From the NCBI RefSeq assembly GCF_001187505.1, contig NZ_CP012150.1, positions 2,914,001 to 2,978,000 on the forward strand: a DNA stretch of 64,000 bases, in the 5' to 3' direction. Source of the stretch: Mycolicibacterium goodii (GTDB taxonomy: Bacteria; Actinomycetota; Actinomycetes; Mycobacteriales; Mycobacteriaceae). Positions 14,113 through 22,551 of this stretch are shown here, piece after piece; within the stretch, counting starts at the first letter, position 1, and each line of letters starts with the position of its first letter. The translations under genes were made by a program, and so were the position numbers. A model generated the notes under the pieces. The model did no database searches, was not told where the DNA came from, and worked only from the letters and a program-made list of their open reading frames with translations.

Positions 14113-15081
14113 TCAGCGCACGCCGTGATCGGCGTAGCGTCCACCCATCACCAGGTCGCTGAGCGGTTGGAGTTGCGCCAGTGCGTCGGCGTCGAGGTCG
14201 ACGTCCAGGGAAGCGACGTTCTGGTCGAGACGCTGAGCGTGGCGGGTGCCGGGGATGGGGACCACCGGGAGGCCCAGGCGCGGCGCCTGGGCGTACACCC
14301 AAGCCAGTGCGACCTGTGCCGGTAGGACCCCGAGCCGGTCGGCGACGCTGCGGACGGTGTCGGCGATCACCTGATTGTGCCGGGCGGCATCGCCGGTGAA
14401 GCGCGGGTTGCGGGCGCGGAAATCGGTGGGGTCCAGCGCCGATGTCTGCACCGCTCCGGTCAGAAAGCCCCGTCCCAGTGGGGAATAGGGCACCAGGCCG
14501 ATGCCCAGTTCGGCCATCACCGGGGTGACCTGTTCGACATCGCGCGTCCACAGCGAGTATTCGCTCTGCACGGCGGCGATCGGGTGCACCGCGTGGGCGC
14601 GCCGCAGCAGGTCGGCGCTGACCTCGCTCAGACCCAGGTACCGGACCTTGCCTGCCTGGACCAGTTCGGCCATCGCGCCGACGGTGTCCTCGATCTCGGC
14701 GTTCTGCGGGGGCCGGTGCAGGTAGTACAAGTCGATGTGGTCGATCCCGAGCCGCAGCAGTGAGGAATCGCAGGACCTCTTCACGTATGGCGGGTCGCCG
14801 CGGTAGACACGCCGGTCGTCCCCGCTGCTGCGATCGATGCCGAACTTCGTGGCGATCTGGACGGTGTCGCGTCGACCGGCGATCCCGCGGCCCACCAGTA
14901 CTTCGTTGTGACCGGAGCCGTACTGGTCGGCGGTGTCGAAGAAGGTGACCCCCACGTCGATGGCGTGGTGGATGGTGGCGATGCTGGTGTCCCAGTCCGA
15001 GGTTCCGTAGTACTCGCTCATCCCCATGCAACCCAACCCTTGGGCTGACACGTCGAGACCCCCGAGGACAGTGCGCTTCAT
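14113..15081 (-). CDS. Aldo/keto reductase
   Basis: A 322-residue (alpha/beta)8 NADPH-dependent oxidoreductase. The opening is LGGLDVSAQGLGCMGMSEYYG. The catalytic tetrad is Asp in FFDTADQYG, its Tyr in the same motif, Lys in IATKFG, and His in YYLHRPP. The C-terminal VVPIPGTRHAQRLDQN is the phosphate-binding loop. It resembles the YajO/AKR13 group. It is upstream in the same direction as the DltE-like SDR, so the pair is probably one operon acting on small carbonyl compounds. Confidence 0.92.
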   Translation of the reverse strand: MKRTVLGGLDVSAQGLGCMGMSEYYGTSDWDTSIATIHHAIDVGVTFFDTADQYGSGHNEVLVGRGIAGRRDTVQIATKFGIDRSSGDDRRVYRGDPPYVKRSCDSSLLRLGIDHIDLYYLHRPPQNAEIEDTVGAMAELVQAGKVRYLGLSEVSADLLRRAHAVHPIAAVQSEYSLWTRDVEQVTPVMAELGIGLVPYSPLGRGFLTGAVQTSALDPTDFRARNPRFTGDAARHNQVIADTVRSVADRLGVLPAQVALAWVYAQAPRLGLPVVPIPGTRHAQRLDQNVASLDVDLDADALAQLQPLSDLVMGGRYADHGVR

Positions 15082-15299
15082 GACGGATCCTTTCTGTTTC
15101 TGTGGTGACGATCAGGGCAGTGCCGCGGCGCGGGTGGGGTCCACGGTGGTGTCACCGACATCGCGTCGAGGTTTTGCTCGGCCACGGCGTCAGCCTGCCG
15201 CATCGTGACCGTTGCTGTACACCCTTCGTCACGACTCTGCGGCTGCCCGTACCACCGCATTCCGGTTAGCCGGTAGGGTCGCCGTCACGAAAACCCGCT

Positions 15300-15490
15300 G
15301 TCTCATCGCGCACACTTCCGTCGCGCAGGAACGAGAGGTGTTGGCCGAACAGCTGGCCGGGTTCCGGGAACGCTATCCGGCGTTCGGGTGAACCGAATCA
15401 CGATGAGTGACAGCAACTTTGATGTGCCCCTCAGCGGACGCGCGATCCGCTCAGCTGGTGGTCGTCGGAGCGGGCTGCAATGCCGATCTC
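15300..15490 (+). pseudogene. Universal stress protein (UspA) remnant with in-frame stops
   Basis: In one reading frame, EREVLAEQLAGFRERYPAFG is followed by a stop at 15389, another stop shortly after, then ADARSAQLVVVGAG at 15437-15478. In USP proteins the helix (LAE.LAG..ERYP) is followed about 25 residues later by AQLVVVG(S)HG, and spacing and order agree here. The ATP-loop glycines that should follow are lost. The rest of 15082-15627 shows no gene. Confidence 0.6.
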
Positions 15491-15627
15491 GCCCACACCA
15501 GTCGAGCGTCGGCCCTCCGGCCGGGCAGTGCCGGCCGCTCGCAGGAATGTGTCGAGCATGTCGATACTCGGCATGCGCTCGTCGCCCGGACGGAGGACGA
15601 CGTCCGGCTGCGGTGTGGAAGCCCGGG

Positions 15628-16146
15628 TCACCAACGCCCCCTGTGCATCACCTCGTCGAACGGTCGACGATTCGGCTTGCGGATCGGCTGCAGCGGCCTG
15701 TCCGCGGGATATCCCACGCCCAGCAGGTAACTGACGAGGTGATCATCGGGCACGCCGAGGATCTCGCGTGCCTTGTCCTGGTCGCCCACAGACGAATGAC
15801 CCGTGCCGATACCGAGGTCGGTAGCCGCGATCATCATCGCCATCATCGCCTGCCCCAGATCGAACTGGTCGATCATCTTCTGGCGTTCGTCACCGACGAC
15901 GGGCACGACGAGCGCGATGGCGGCGGGAGCGTTGGCGATGTGACCGGCACCCCGCCACACTGTCGACAACTCCTGCAACGTCGTTCGGTCCGTCGTGACG
16001 ACGAAGTCCCAATGTTGGTTGTTGCGGGCCGACGGTGCCCGCCAGGCGGCCTCCACGATGCGCTCCAGGTCCGCATCGGACACGGGATCGGTCCGGTACT
16101 GCCGGACGTTGCGGCGGGCCTGTAGGGCTTCCCATGCTTGCATCAT
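15628..16146 (-). CDS. Nitroreductase family protein
   Basis: A 172-residue FMN-dependent oxidoreductase. The N-terminal ARRNVRQYRTDPVSDADLER is the canonical FMN-phosphate RRxxRxY motif. WRAPSARNNQHWDFVV binds the flavin, and the C-terminal LLGVGYPADRP is typical. It is somewhat shorter than classical NfsB (about 217) and fits the small nitroreductase/dehydropteridine-reductase-like class. There are two adjacent ATG starts (16146 and 16143). It probably reduces quinones or nitro compounds with NAD(P)H. Confidence 0.9.
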   Translation of the reverse strand: MMQAWEALQARRNVRQYRTDPVSDADLERIVEAAWRAPSARNNQHWDFVVTTDRTTLQELSTVWRGAGHIANAPAAIALVVPVVGDERQKMIDQFDLGQAMMAMMIAATDLGIGTGHSSVGDQDKAREILGVPDDHLVSYLLGVGYPADRPLQPIRKPNRRPFDEVMHRGRW

Positions 16147-16223
16147 GACTCCTCAACGGCGGGTTTGGTTTTGACGAAGAAGACGAGCAGGTGTACTACT
16201 CATATCTTCCCTCAGTTGACGGG

Positions 16224-17093
16224 TCACACACCAGAAGATGTTGTGCCGGAGGCGTAGTCGCGAAAGTAGTCCGCCATCGTGCGAGGCTCGCGGCCGAGGA
16301 TGGCCCGCAGCACCAGCGGGTTGCCGCCGGGCAGCCCATGCTGGTCGTAGTGATTCATCATGCGCGTCATGCCGTCGCGAAACGCTCCCTCGGGCATACG
16401 GGAGGCGAACTGTTCGGTCGGCAGGCGGAAGGGGGTGATGGGACGGCCCAGGACGCCGCTGAGAATCTCGGCAATCTCGTAAGCGTTCAAATTGCCTGCG
16501 GCAGAGAGCTCGAAGGTGCCGTAGCTCAGTTCCGAGCCGGTCATCGCGATGGCGGCGACCTCGGCGACGTCACGGTAGTCCACCCAACCGAATTTCGACG
16601 TCAGGGAATACGGTTGGGACAGCCGGTCGTGCTTCACCACGTCGTCCCAGAACATCTCGAACACCTGCATGAACCGGGCGGGCTGCAGCACCGTGAAGTC
16701 CAGGTCGGAGGTGTAGAGGGCGTCTTCGACGGGCAGTTTCGCCGCAGCGTGGTTGGTCAGCGCCCGAATTGACGGGTGAACGACCCCCGAGAAGACGAAT
16801 TTGCGTACGCCTGCGGCGCTGGCGGCGTGGACCATCGCCACTCCCATGTCGGCCTCGTCGGCGGTCAGGGCGGGGCCGATGTGGAAAACGCCGTCGACGC
16901 CGTCGGCCGCCGCGACGAGGCTGGCCGGGTCGGTCAGGTCGCCGATGGCGACCTCGTGGGCCCCATTGGCGCGCGCGACCTGGGCGCGGTCCTCGTTGCG
17001 GGCCAAGGCTCGCACGGTGACGCCGCGTTCGATCAGGGCGCGCAGCACCAGATGGGCGTAGGTACCCGTGGCGCCGACCATCAGGACCAGCAT
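16224..17093 (-). CDS. NmrA-like NAD(P)-binding protein
   Basis: A 289-residue atypical SDR: N-terminal VLMVGATGTYAHLVLRALIE (GATGxxG-type loop, here ending with Tyr-Ala), ALARNEDRAQ, DGVFHIGP, FVFSGVVHPS. It lacks the YxxxK pair of catalytic SDRs, as in NmrA and quinone-sensing relatives. Members are redox sensors or isoflavone-reductase-like enzymes. Promoter and RBS (AAGGAGACGAC) precede ATG 17093. A decayed SDR fragment lies directly upstream. Confidence 0.85.
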   Translation of the reverse strand: MLVLMVGATGTYAHLVLRALIERGVTVRALARNEDRAQVARANGAHEVAIGDLTDPASLVAAADGVDGVFHIGPALTADEADMGVAMVHAASAAGVRKFVFSGVVHPSIRALTNHAAAKLPVEDALYTSDLDFTVLQPARFMQVFEMFWDDVVKHDRLSQPYSLTSKFGWVDYRDVAEVAAIAMTGSELSYGTFELSAAGNLNAYEIAEILSGVLGRPITPFRLPTEQFASRMPEGAFRDGMTRMMNHYDQHGLPGGNPLVLRAILGREPRTMADYFRDYASGTTSSGV

Positions 17094-17103
17094 GTCGTCT
17101 CCT

Positions 17104-17304
17104 TCATATCCTCCAGACGTCGTCGGCCTCGGGCCGGCTCTGCAGCAGGCTCATGGTCTCCGCGAGGTGCTCGTCCAGGGGCATTGCGGGCGGATCGACT
17201 ACGCGCTCACCTTGCAGTGATGTCTGGACGTGCGGCGGGATCATCTCGATGACCTGGACGGAGATCGTGAGGCCGGTCGACATATCAATAGAGTACGCGT
17301 CCAT
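17104..17304 (-). pseudogene. Remnant of a DltE-like SDR C-terminus
   Basis: A 66-codon frame containing VQVIEMIPPHVQTSLQGE, then PPAMPLDEHLAETMSLLQ. This matches the segment LIELEPPSVATDLL..MPLDEFIDEVMTIL of the SDR at 13296-14066. The Rossmann part, the catalytic Tyr-Lys and a credible start are missing. It is the tail of a deleted paralogue, sitting in front of the NmrA-like gene. Confidence 0.7.
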
Positions 17305-17398
17305 CCGAGTTCCACGCGGTCGCGAGCGTTCGCAGCGGCGTAGCGTGCCGCCATGGTGTTACGTCGCCTGCGCTGGTCGATCTGGTAGGTGAGTGGCG

Positions 17399-18775
17399 CT
17401 AGCCGCGCCACACCGACTTCAGATTGCAGAACTCGCGGATTCCTTCGGCGGAGAGCTCGCGGCCCACCCCGGAGTCCTTGACTCCGCCGAACGGCAACTG
17501 CGGGTAGGAGATGGACATCCCATTGACGAACACCGCACCGGCCTGCAGGCGTTCGATGAAGAACTGCTCGTCCTCGGGGTCCTGCGTCCACACCGCGGAG
17601 CTCAGCCCGAAAGTGGTCGAGTTGGCCACGGCCAAGGCCTCGTCGCGGTCGGCCACGCGGTACACCGCGGCCACCGGGCCGAAGGCCTCTTCGGCGTAGA
17701 GCCGCATGGCGGGTGTGACGTCGGTGATGACGGTGGGCGGATAGAACCACCCCGGGCCCTGCGGGGTGGTGCCGCCGGTGGTGATCGTTGCGCCCTTGCT
17801 TCGGGCGTCCTCGACGAGTTCCTCGATCTCGGACCGGCCGGATTCGGTTGCCAACGGGCCGATCTCGGTTTCCTCACTCATCGGGTCGCCCATCACCAGA
17901 CCGGCCATGGCGGCGGTGAACCGTTCCAGGAAGGCGTCGTAGACGTCGGCGTACACGATGAAGCGTTTGGCGTTGATGCAGGCCTGCCCATTGTTGGTGG
18001 TGCGGGCCGCCACCGCGGTGGCCACCGCGCGATCGAGGTCGGCCGACGGGGTCACGATGAACGGGTCGGAGCCGCCGAGCTCCAGCACGACGTGCTTGAC
18101 CTCAGAGCCGGCGATCGCGGCCAACGACCGGCCGGCCGGCTCGGAGCCGGTCAGCGTCATCGCCACCACCCGAGGGTCGCGGGCGACGCGCTCGACCCCG
18201 GACGCGGGGATCAGCAGCGAGCGGAAGCTGCCGGCCGGGAACCCACCCTTCTCGAAAAGTGTGTCGAGGTAGAGCGCGGCCTGCGGGACATTCGACGCAT
18301 GCTTGAGCAGGCCGGCGTTGCCCGCCATCAAGGCAGGAGCGGCGAAGCGGACGACCTGCCAGATGGGATAGTTCCACGGCATCACCGCCAGCACGACACC
18401 CATGGGCTCGTAGCGGGTGTAGGCGGCGCTGGCGTCGACCTCGGCCGGATCGGGCAGTGCGCGACCGCTGAGGAACTCTTCGGCGTGCTCGGCATAGAAC
18501 CGCATGGTCTTCGCGGACTTGAGCACCTCGGCGCGCGCCTGGGTGATCGTCTTGCCCATCTCGAGCGTGAGCAGGCGTGCGGCCTGGTCGACATCGGTCT
18601 CCAACGCGTCCGCCGCCGACTTCATCCATCCGGCGCGCTCTGCGAAAGACGTGTCGCTCAGCGCACGAAACGCGCTGTGCACTTCGGCGATTCGACGGTC
18701 CACCTCCCGCTCGTCGTGAGCGTCGAAGCTGCGTTCAACCTTGCCGGTGGCGGGATTGATGGTGGCGATCGCCAT
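17399..18775 (-). CDS. NAD(P)-dependent aldehyde dehydrogenase (succinate-semialdehyde-like)
   Basis: A 458-residue ALDH starting MAIATINPATGKVERSFDAH. Seen: VMPWNYPIWQ (cofactor and Asn region), TGSEPAGR, catalytic Glu in VLELGGSDPFIV near residue 230, catalytic Cys in NNGQACINAKR near 264, and the C-terminal GGVKDSGVGRELSAEG. GABALDH/succinate-semialdehyde dehydrogenases share these motifs. The start at 18775 follows AAGGACGAG; an upstream extension is unlikely. It is transcribed from a region with two TGG-N4-CA sites next to the GntR gene, so it probably oxidises an aldehyde made upstream of the E1/E2 dehydrogenase. Confidence 0.92.
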   Translation of the reverse strand: MAIATINPATGKVERSFDAHDEREVDRRIAEVHSAFRALSDTSFAERAGWMKSAADALETDVDQAARLLTLEMGKTITQARAEVLKSAKTMRFYAEHAEEFLSGRALPDPAEVDASAAYTRYEPMGVVLAVMPWNYPIWQVVRFAAPALMAGNAGLLKHASNVPQAALYLDTLFEKGGFPAGSFRSLLIPASGVERVARDPRVVAMTLTGSEPAGRSLAAIAGSEVKHVVLELGGSDPFIVTPSADLDRAVATAVAARTTNNGQACINAKRFIVYADVYDAFLERFTAAMAGLVMGDPMSEETEIGPLATESGRSEIEELVEDARSKGATITTGGTTPQGPGWFYPPTVITDVTPAMRLYAEEAFGPVAAVYRVADRDEALAVANSTTFGLSSAVWTQDPEDEQFFIERLQAGAVFVNGMSISYPQLPFGGVKDSGVGRELSAEGIREFCNLKSVWRG

Positions 18776-18865
18776 ATCTCGTCCTTGTCTGTACTCGAAC
18801 GTCTGAAGGGTGCGGTTGGCAGAGGGGAGCTGCAGCGGCGCGACGAACCGCACACCGCCAACCAT

Positions 18866-18929
18866 AATGGAGCCAATAGGCGGCTTTTGTCTAGTGAAAT
18901 CGGGCAAATTAGGGCCGATTGGATACATT
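18866..18929. promoter_or_regulatory. Pair of candidate GntR operator sites upstream of ALDH
   Basis: AATGGAGCCAAT (18866-18877) and ATTGGATACATT (18918-18929) share the pattern A-W-T-G-G-N4-C-A, centred 52 bp apart between the GntR gene and ALDH. The same pattern occurs twice in the VOC/E1 intergenic region (20289-20318). FCD-type GntR regulators use short palindromes of this kind. Confidence 0.5.
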
Positions 18930-18982
18930 GTGCTCGCAGGCGGCATGGGCAGACAGCCGCCCGTGGTGGCCCGCAGAGTGGG

Positions 18983-19687
18983 TCAACGGCCTTGCGAGGT
19001 CTTGCGGAAGATCTCGGGGTGGCCCTCCAATTCGACGCGGGTGCGGCGAATGTGGCCGCGCAACGTGTTCACGGCGTCCTCGACATCGCGTCGCTCGATG
19101 GCGTCCAACAACAACCGATGTTCGGCATTGACGATCCACATCCGACGCGCGCCGGTGAGCTCGACGAACGCGCGCCGGTACGGCTGCGTGGTGTTCCACA
19201 GCCGAGTCACCGTCGACGCCAACGGTTCGATGGTGCATGCCTCGTAGCTACCGAGGTGGAACTGCCGGTCGAGATCCAGAAAACGCTGGACGTGGCCACC
19301 GGACTCGGCGTCGGCTTCGATCTCCTCCTGGATTTCGGCAAGACGGGCCACGGTGGCCGAATCCAGGCGCGGAATGCTCTCGGTCAATGCCAAGGGCTCC
19401 AAAGACTCGCGCATCCGGTAGACGACGTCGACCTGATGGGCGCTCAGCAGCGGCACCCGCGCACCCTTGTTTGCGAGATTCTCGGTCAGTCCCTCGATCT
19501 CGAGCATGCGCAACGCTTCCCGCACCGGCAGCCGACTGGTCCCGAACCGCTCGGCGATGTCCTCTTGGCGGATGCGTTCGCCCGGTTGAATGTCACCGGC
19601 GAGGATGGCTTGCCGCAGAAAGTTGGCGACACGTTCGCTGGCGACCGTGCCTGCGGCAACGGCGTCGTCGTCAGGGGCAGCAGACAT
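18983..19687 (-). CDS. GntR family regulator, FCD (FadR) subfamily
   Basis: A 234-residue regulator. The N-terminal winged helix reads VANFLRQAILAGDIQPGERI, then EDIAERFGTSRLPVREALRM and LEIEGL. The C-terminal all-helical FCD ligand domain carries the metal-binding pattern: Asp in FLDLDRQFH with its His, HRLLLDAIERRD, and AVNTLRGHIRRTR (last His). The start ATG 19687 overlaps the stop of the VOC gene (TGATG), so the two are co-transcribed. It probably binds a carboxylic acid and controls ALDH, itself and the E1/E2 genes (inference from sites). Confidence 0.92.
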   Translation of the reverse strand: MSAAPDDDAVAAGTVASERVANFLRQAILAGDIQPGERIRQEDIAERFGTSRLPVREALRMLEIEGLTENLANKGARVPLLSAHQVDVVYRMRESLEPLALTESIPRLDSATVARLAEIQEEIEADAESGGHVQRFLDLDRQFHLGSYEACTIEPLASTVTRLWNTTQPYRRAFVELTGARRMWIVNAEHRLLLDAIERRDVEDAVNTLRGHIRRTRVELEGHPEIFRKTSQGR

Positions 19688-20226
19688 CACGGCGTCCAGT
19701 CTGGCCGAAACCACGCCTTTCCGTGCGGGTAGGAGACCAACTCGAACTGCATGCCCCAGGGTGCGAGGAAGTACACCCACCGCTGACCCTCATGCGGTCC
19801 CGTGCTGACCGTCGGCTCACCGAGCACCCGCACCCCGCGGGCGCGCAGATACTCGACCGCCGCATCGAGATCGTCCACATACAGCGCGACATGGTGGCCC
19901 CCGACGTCGCTGTTGCGCGGCGGCACCAGGTTCTGGTCCGGCGAGGAGTACTCGAACACCTCGAACACCGCGGCGTCGCCGCAACGGAAGAAGTGCAGCG
20001 CAGGACATGTCGCGCGCGGGTGCACGTTGAGATGATCGGTCATCCATGTGCCCTCGTCGTCGCGCAACGGGCCCAGCGTGTAGAGGTACTCACAGCCCAG
20101 GACGTCGACGAAAAATGTTGTGGCCTCAGCCAGGTCGGGCACGGTGATGCCGATGTGGTCGAACCTGCGCATCCCGGGAATGCCGGTGGACCTGGTGTCG
20201 TCTTCGGCCGGACTTTCGGCGGTCAT
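19687..20226 (-). CDS. VOC superfamily (glyoxalase/dioxygenase) protein
   Basis: A 179-residue protein with two beta-alpha-beta-beta-beta repeats: FDHIGITVPDLAEATTFFVD (metal His) and GHHVALYVDDLDAAVEYLRA (second metal His). EFEY and a C-terminal MQFELVSYP give the remaining ligand-type residues. The start at 20226 is preceded by GGCAGGATCGCT. It shares one base with the downstream GntR gene and is divergent from the E1 gene. It may be an epimerase, lyase or dioxygenase for the metabolite feeding the pathway. No specific substrate can be read. Confidence 0.85.
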   Translation of the reverse strand: MTAESPAEDDTRSTGIPGMRRFDHIGITVPDLAEATTFFVDVLGCEYLYTLGPLRDDEGTWMTDHLNVHPRATCPALHFFRCGDAAVFEVFEYSSPDQNLVPPRNSDVGGHHVALYVDDLDAAVEYLRARGVRVLGEPTVSTGPHEGQRWVYFLAPWGMQFELVSYPHGKAWFRPDWTP

Positions 20227-20288
20227 AGCGATCCTGCCTGTCGTAATGGCGCCATTGATGGACCAGGTGAGCATAAACGACGGATTCA

Positions 20289-20318
20289 ATTGGATCCATG
20301 CCTTCAAATGGATCCATT
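20289..20318. promoter_or_regulatory. Pair of TGGATCCA palindromes in the VOC/E1 divergent promoter
   Basis: ATTGGATCCATG (20289-20300) and AATGGATCCATT (20307-20318) are centred 18 bp apart between the two divergent start codons. They match the two sites ahead of the ALDH gene. They are the best candidates for the GntR/FCD operator. Confidence 0.6.
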
Positions 20319-20370
20319 GAGCTGTTACAGTGTGACGGACGACTCAGCCGCGAGCCAGGGAGATCGATAC

Positions 20371-22548
20371 GTGAGTACCCATACGCCGCTTCAGCCCGCA
20401 GCCCCGTGGGTGCAGGTCGAGGCCACCTTCGAAGACTGGGATGCCGCCGACCCCGAGCTGCTCAAAAGCATGCTCAGTCAACTGATTTTGATCCGGTCGT
20501 TCGAGGAGTACGTGCTCGACCTCGCCGGGCAGGGGCTCATCCACGGTCCGGCGCACTCCTCGATCGGGCAGGAGGGCGGGGCGGTCGGCTCGGCGCTGTC
20601 GCTGACATCCGCCGATTCGGTCAATGGATCCCATCGCGGGCACCATCAGTTCCTGGCCAAGGCCTTGCAACACATCGCACCGGCCGGCATCGACCCCACC
20701 GAGGAGTTCACCGGCGACATCCGCACCGTGATGCTCCGCAGCCTCGCCGAGATCTGCGGCCTGTCCCGCGGGTTCTGCCGCGGTCGCGGCGGATCCATGC
20801 ATCTGCAGTGGCACGAGGCCGGAGCGATCGGGACGAACGCGATCGTCGGCGGTGGTGTGCCGTTGGCCGCCGGGTACGCCTGGGCCAACCGGCACAGTGG
20901 TTCCGACGCGGTGGTGGTCACCTACTTCGGCGACGGTGCCATAAACATCGGATCCACGCTGGAGACCATGAATCTCGCGTCCGCGTGGAAGCTGCCGCTG
21001 TGCTTCTTCATCGAGAACAACCGCTATGCGGTGTCGACCAATGTCGAAGAATCCACCGGCGAACCACGACTGTCGGCCCGCGGCCTCGGGTTCAACATCG
21101 CCAGCTGGAAAGTCGACGGCATGGATGTCCTGGCCACCCACCTTGCGATGCAGGAAGCGTGCGAACACATGCGCGCGGGCAAGGGCCCGACCATCGTCGA
21201 AGCCGACGTCTACCGGTACTTCCACCAGAACGGCGCCTTCCCCGGCAGCGCGTTCGGCTACCGCACCAAAGAGGAAGAGAAGGCCTACCGCGACCGCGAC
21301 CCGATCAAGCAGCTGTCGGCGCACCTGGAGCGGCGCGGCATCCTCGATGCAACCGCGATCGAGAAGGCCGTCGACCGCGCCGCCACGATGATGGCCGAAC
21401 TCGGCGACGTCCTGCTGGAACCGGTCCCCGGCGGCAAACCGGGCCAGCGCCGGATCAAACCGGAGGAGTGGCCCGACCCCGATTTCGTCGACGTCGGTGT
21501 TCGCGGCGACCTCTCGGAGTTCGACGGCATCGAGTTCGTCGACCGTGACACCTTCGCCGGTGCCACCACGGAATCGAAGTTCGTCGAATGCATTGCGGCC
21601 GTGTTGAACCGGCGCATGGAAACCGACAAGTCGATCGTGATCATGGGCGAGGACATCCACCGACTCAACGGCGGCACCAACGGTGCCACCCGCGGCCTGT
21701 CCGACCAGTTCCCTGATCGGACCCTGGGAACCCCGATCAGCGAGAACGCGTTCACCGGCCTCGGCGGGGGGCTGGCACTCGACGGCCGGTACACCCCGAT
21801 CGTGGAGTTCATGTACGCCGACTTCATGTGGGTGGCCGCCGATCAACTGTTCAACCAGATCGGCAAGGCCAGGCACATGTTCGGCGGCGAGAACGACGTA
21901 CCGCTGGTGCTGCGCAGCAAGGTCGCCATGGGTACCGGATACGGGTCGCAGCATTCGATGGACCCCGCCGGGATCTTCGCCACCCAGCCGGGCTGGCGCA
22001 TCGTCGCCCCCTCCACCGCATTCGACTATGTGGGTCTGATGAACACCGCTCTGCGGTGCAAGGATCCGGTGGTGGTGCTCGAGCACGTCGATCTCTACAA
22101 CAGCACGAGCGACGCCCCCGTCGACGACTTCGACTACCATCTGCCGGTCGGCAAAGCCGCTGTGCGCCACACCGGTTCAGCGGTCACGGTGATCTCCTAC
22201 CTGGCCATGACCAACTACTGCCTGCAGGCCATCACCGAAGGCGGGTTCGACGCCGACCTGATCGACCTGCGCTGGCTGGACCGCGCGTCGCTGGACTGGG
22301 AGACCATCGAGGCCAGCGTCCGAAAGACCAATCGCGTCATCATCGCCGAGCAGGGCGCCAAAGGCACCTCCTACGGTGGGTGGCTGGCCGACGAGATCCA
22401 GCGGAGGCTCTTCGACTGGCTCGATCACCCGGTGGAGCGCGTCACCGGCGGCGAAGCCTCGCCCAGCATCAGCAAGGTACTGGAACGTGCCGCCATCGCG
22501 CAGGCGGCCGAAATCGCCGAAAAGCTCACCGAAGTCACGGAGGCCTGA
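20371..22548 (+). CDS. Fused E1 alpha/beta subunit of a TPP-dependent 2-oxoacid (acetoin/pyruvate-type) dehydrogenase
   Basis: A 725-residue single chain. Residues 1 to about 350 are the E1-alpha half: HSSIGQEGGAVG, GRGGSMH, and TPP motif GDGAINIGSTLETMN near 187. About 390-725 are the E1-beta half: GEDIHRLNGG, PISENAFTGLGGGLAL, PIVEFMYADF, GYGSQHSMDP and the C-terminal transketolase domain ending around VTGGEASPS. It decarboxylates a 2-oxoacid or acetoin and passes the acyl group to the lipoyl E2. The GTG start at 20371 follows AGGGAGATCGATAC. The E2 gene begins 3 bases after the stop. Fusion of the two subunits is found in several acetoin-type systems; the true substrate is not visible. Confidence 0.92.
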   Translation: MSTHTPLQPAAPWVQVEATFEDWDAADPELLKSMLSQLILIRSFEEYVLDLAGQGLIHGPAHSSIGQEGGAVGSALSLTSADSVNGSHRGHHQFLAKALQHIAPAGIDPTEEFTGDIRTVMLRSLAEICGLSRGFCRGRGGSMHLQWHEAGAIGTNAIVGGGVPLAAGYAWANRHSGSDAVVVTYFGDGAINIGSTLETMNLASAWKLPLCFFIENNRYAVSTNVEESTGEPRLSARGLGFNIASWKVDGMDVLATHLAMQEACEHMRAGKGPTIVEADVYRYFHQNGAFPGSAFGYRTKEEEKAYRDRDPIKQLSAHLERRGILDATAIEKAVDRAATMMAELGDVLLEPVPGGKPGQRRIKPEEWPDPDFVDVGVRGDLSEFDGIEFVDRDTFAGATTESKFVECIAAVLNRRMETDKSIVIMGEDIHRLNGGTNGATRGLSDQFPDRTLGTPISENAFTGLGGGLALDGRYTPIVEFMYADFMWVAADQLFNQIGKARHMFGGENDVPLVLRSKVAMGTGYGSQHSMDPAGIFATQPGWRIVAPSTAFDYVGLMNTALRCKDPVVVLEHVDLYNSTSDAPVDDFDYHLPVGKAAVRHTGSAVTVISYLAMTNYCLQAITEGGFDADLIDLRWLDRASLDWETIEASVRKTNRVIIAEQGAKGTSYGGWLADEIQRRLFDWLDHPVERVTGGEASPSISKVLERAAIAQAAEIAEKLTEVTEA

Positions 22549-22551
22549 TCC

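Noticed and set aside
17393..19732. Open frame of 779 codons on the plus strand opposite ALDH and GntR
   Set aside because: It is the antisense shadow of well-supported genes; composition (Arg/Gly/His-rich, no domain) is typical of high-GC shadow frames.
19237..20370. N-terminal extension of the E1 gene by 378 codons
   Set aside because: The extension runs antisense through GntR and VOC genes and has Arg-rich shadow composition; GTG 20371 with an RBS gives a normal E1 N-terminus.
20344..22170. Open frame of 608 codons on the minus strand opposite the E1 gene
   Set aside because: Antisense of a gene with clear TPP-enzyme motifs; no recognisable domain.
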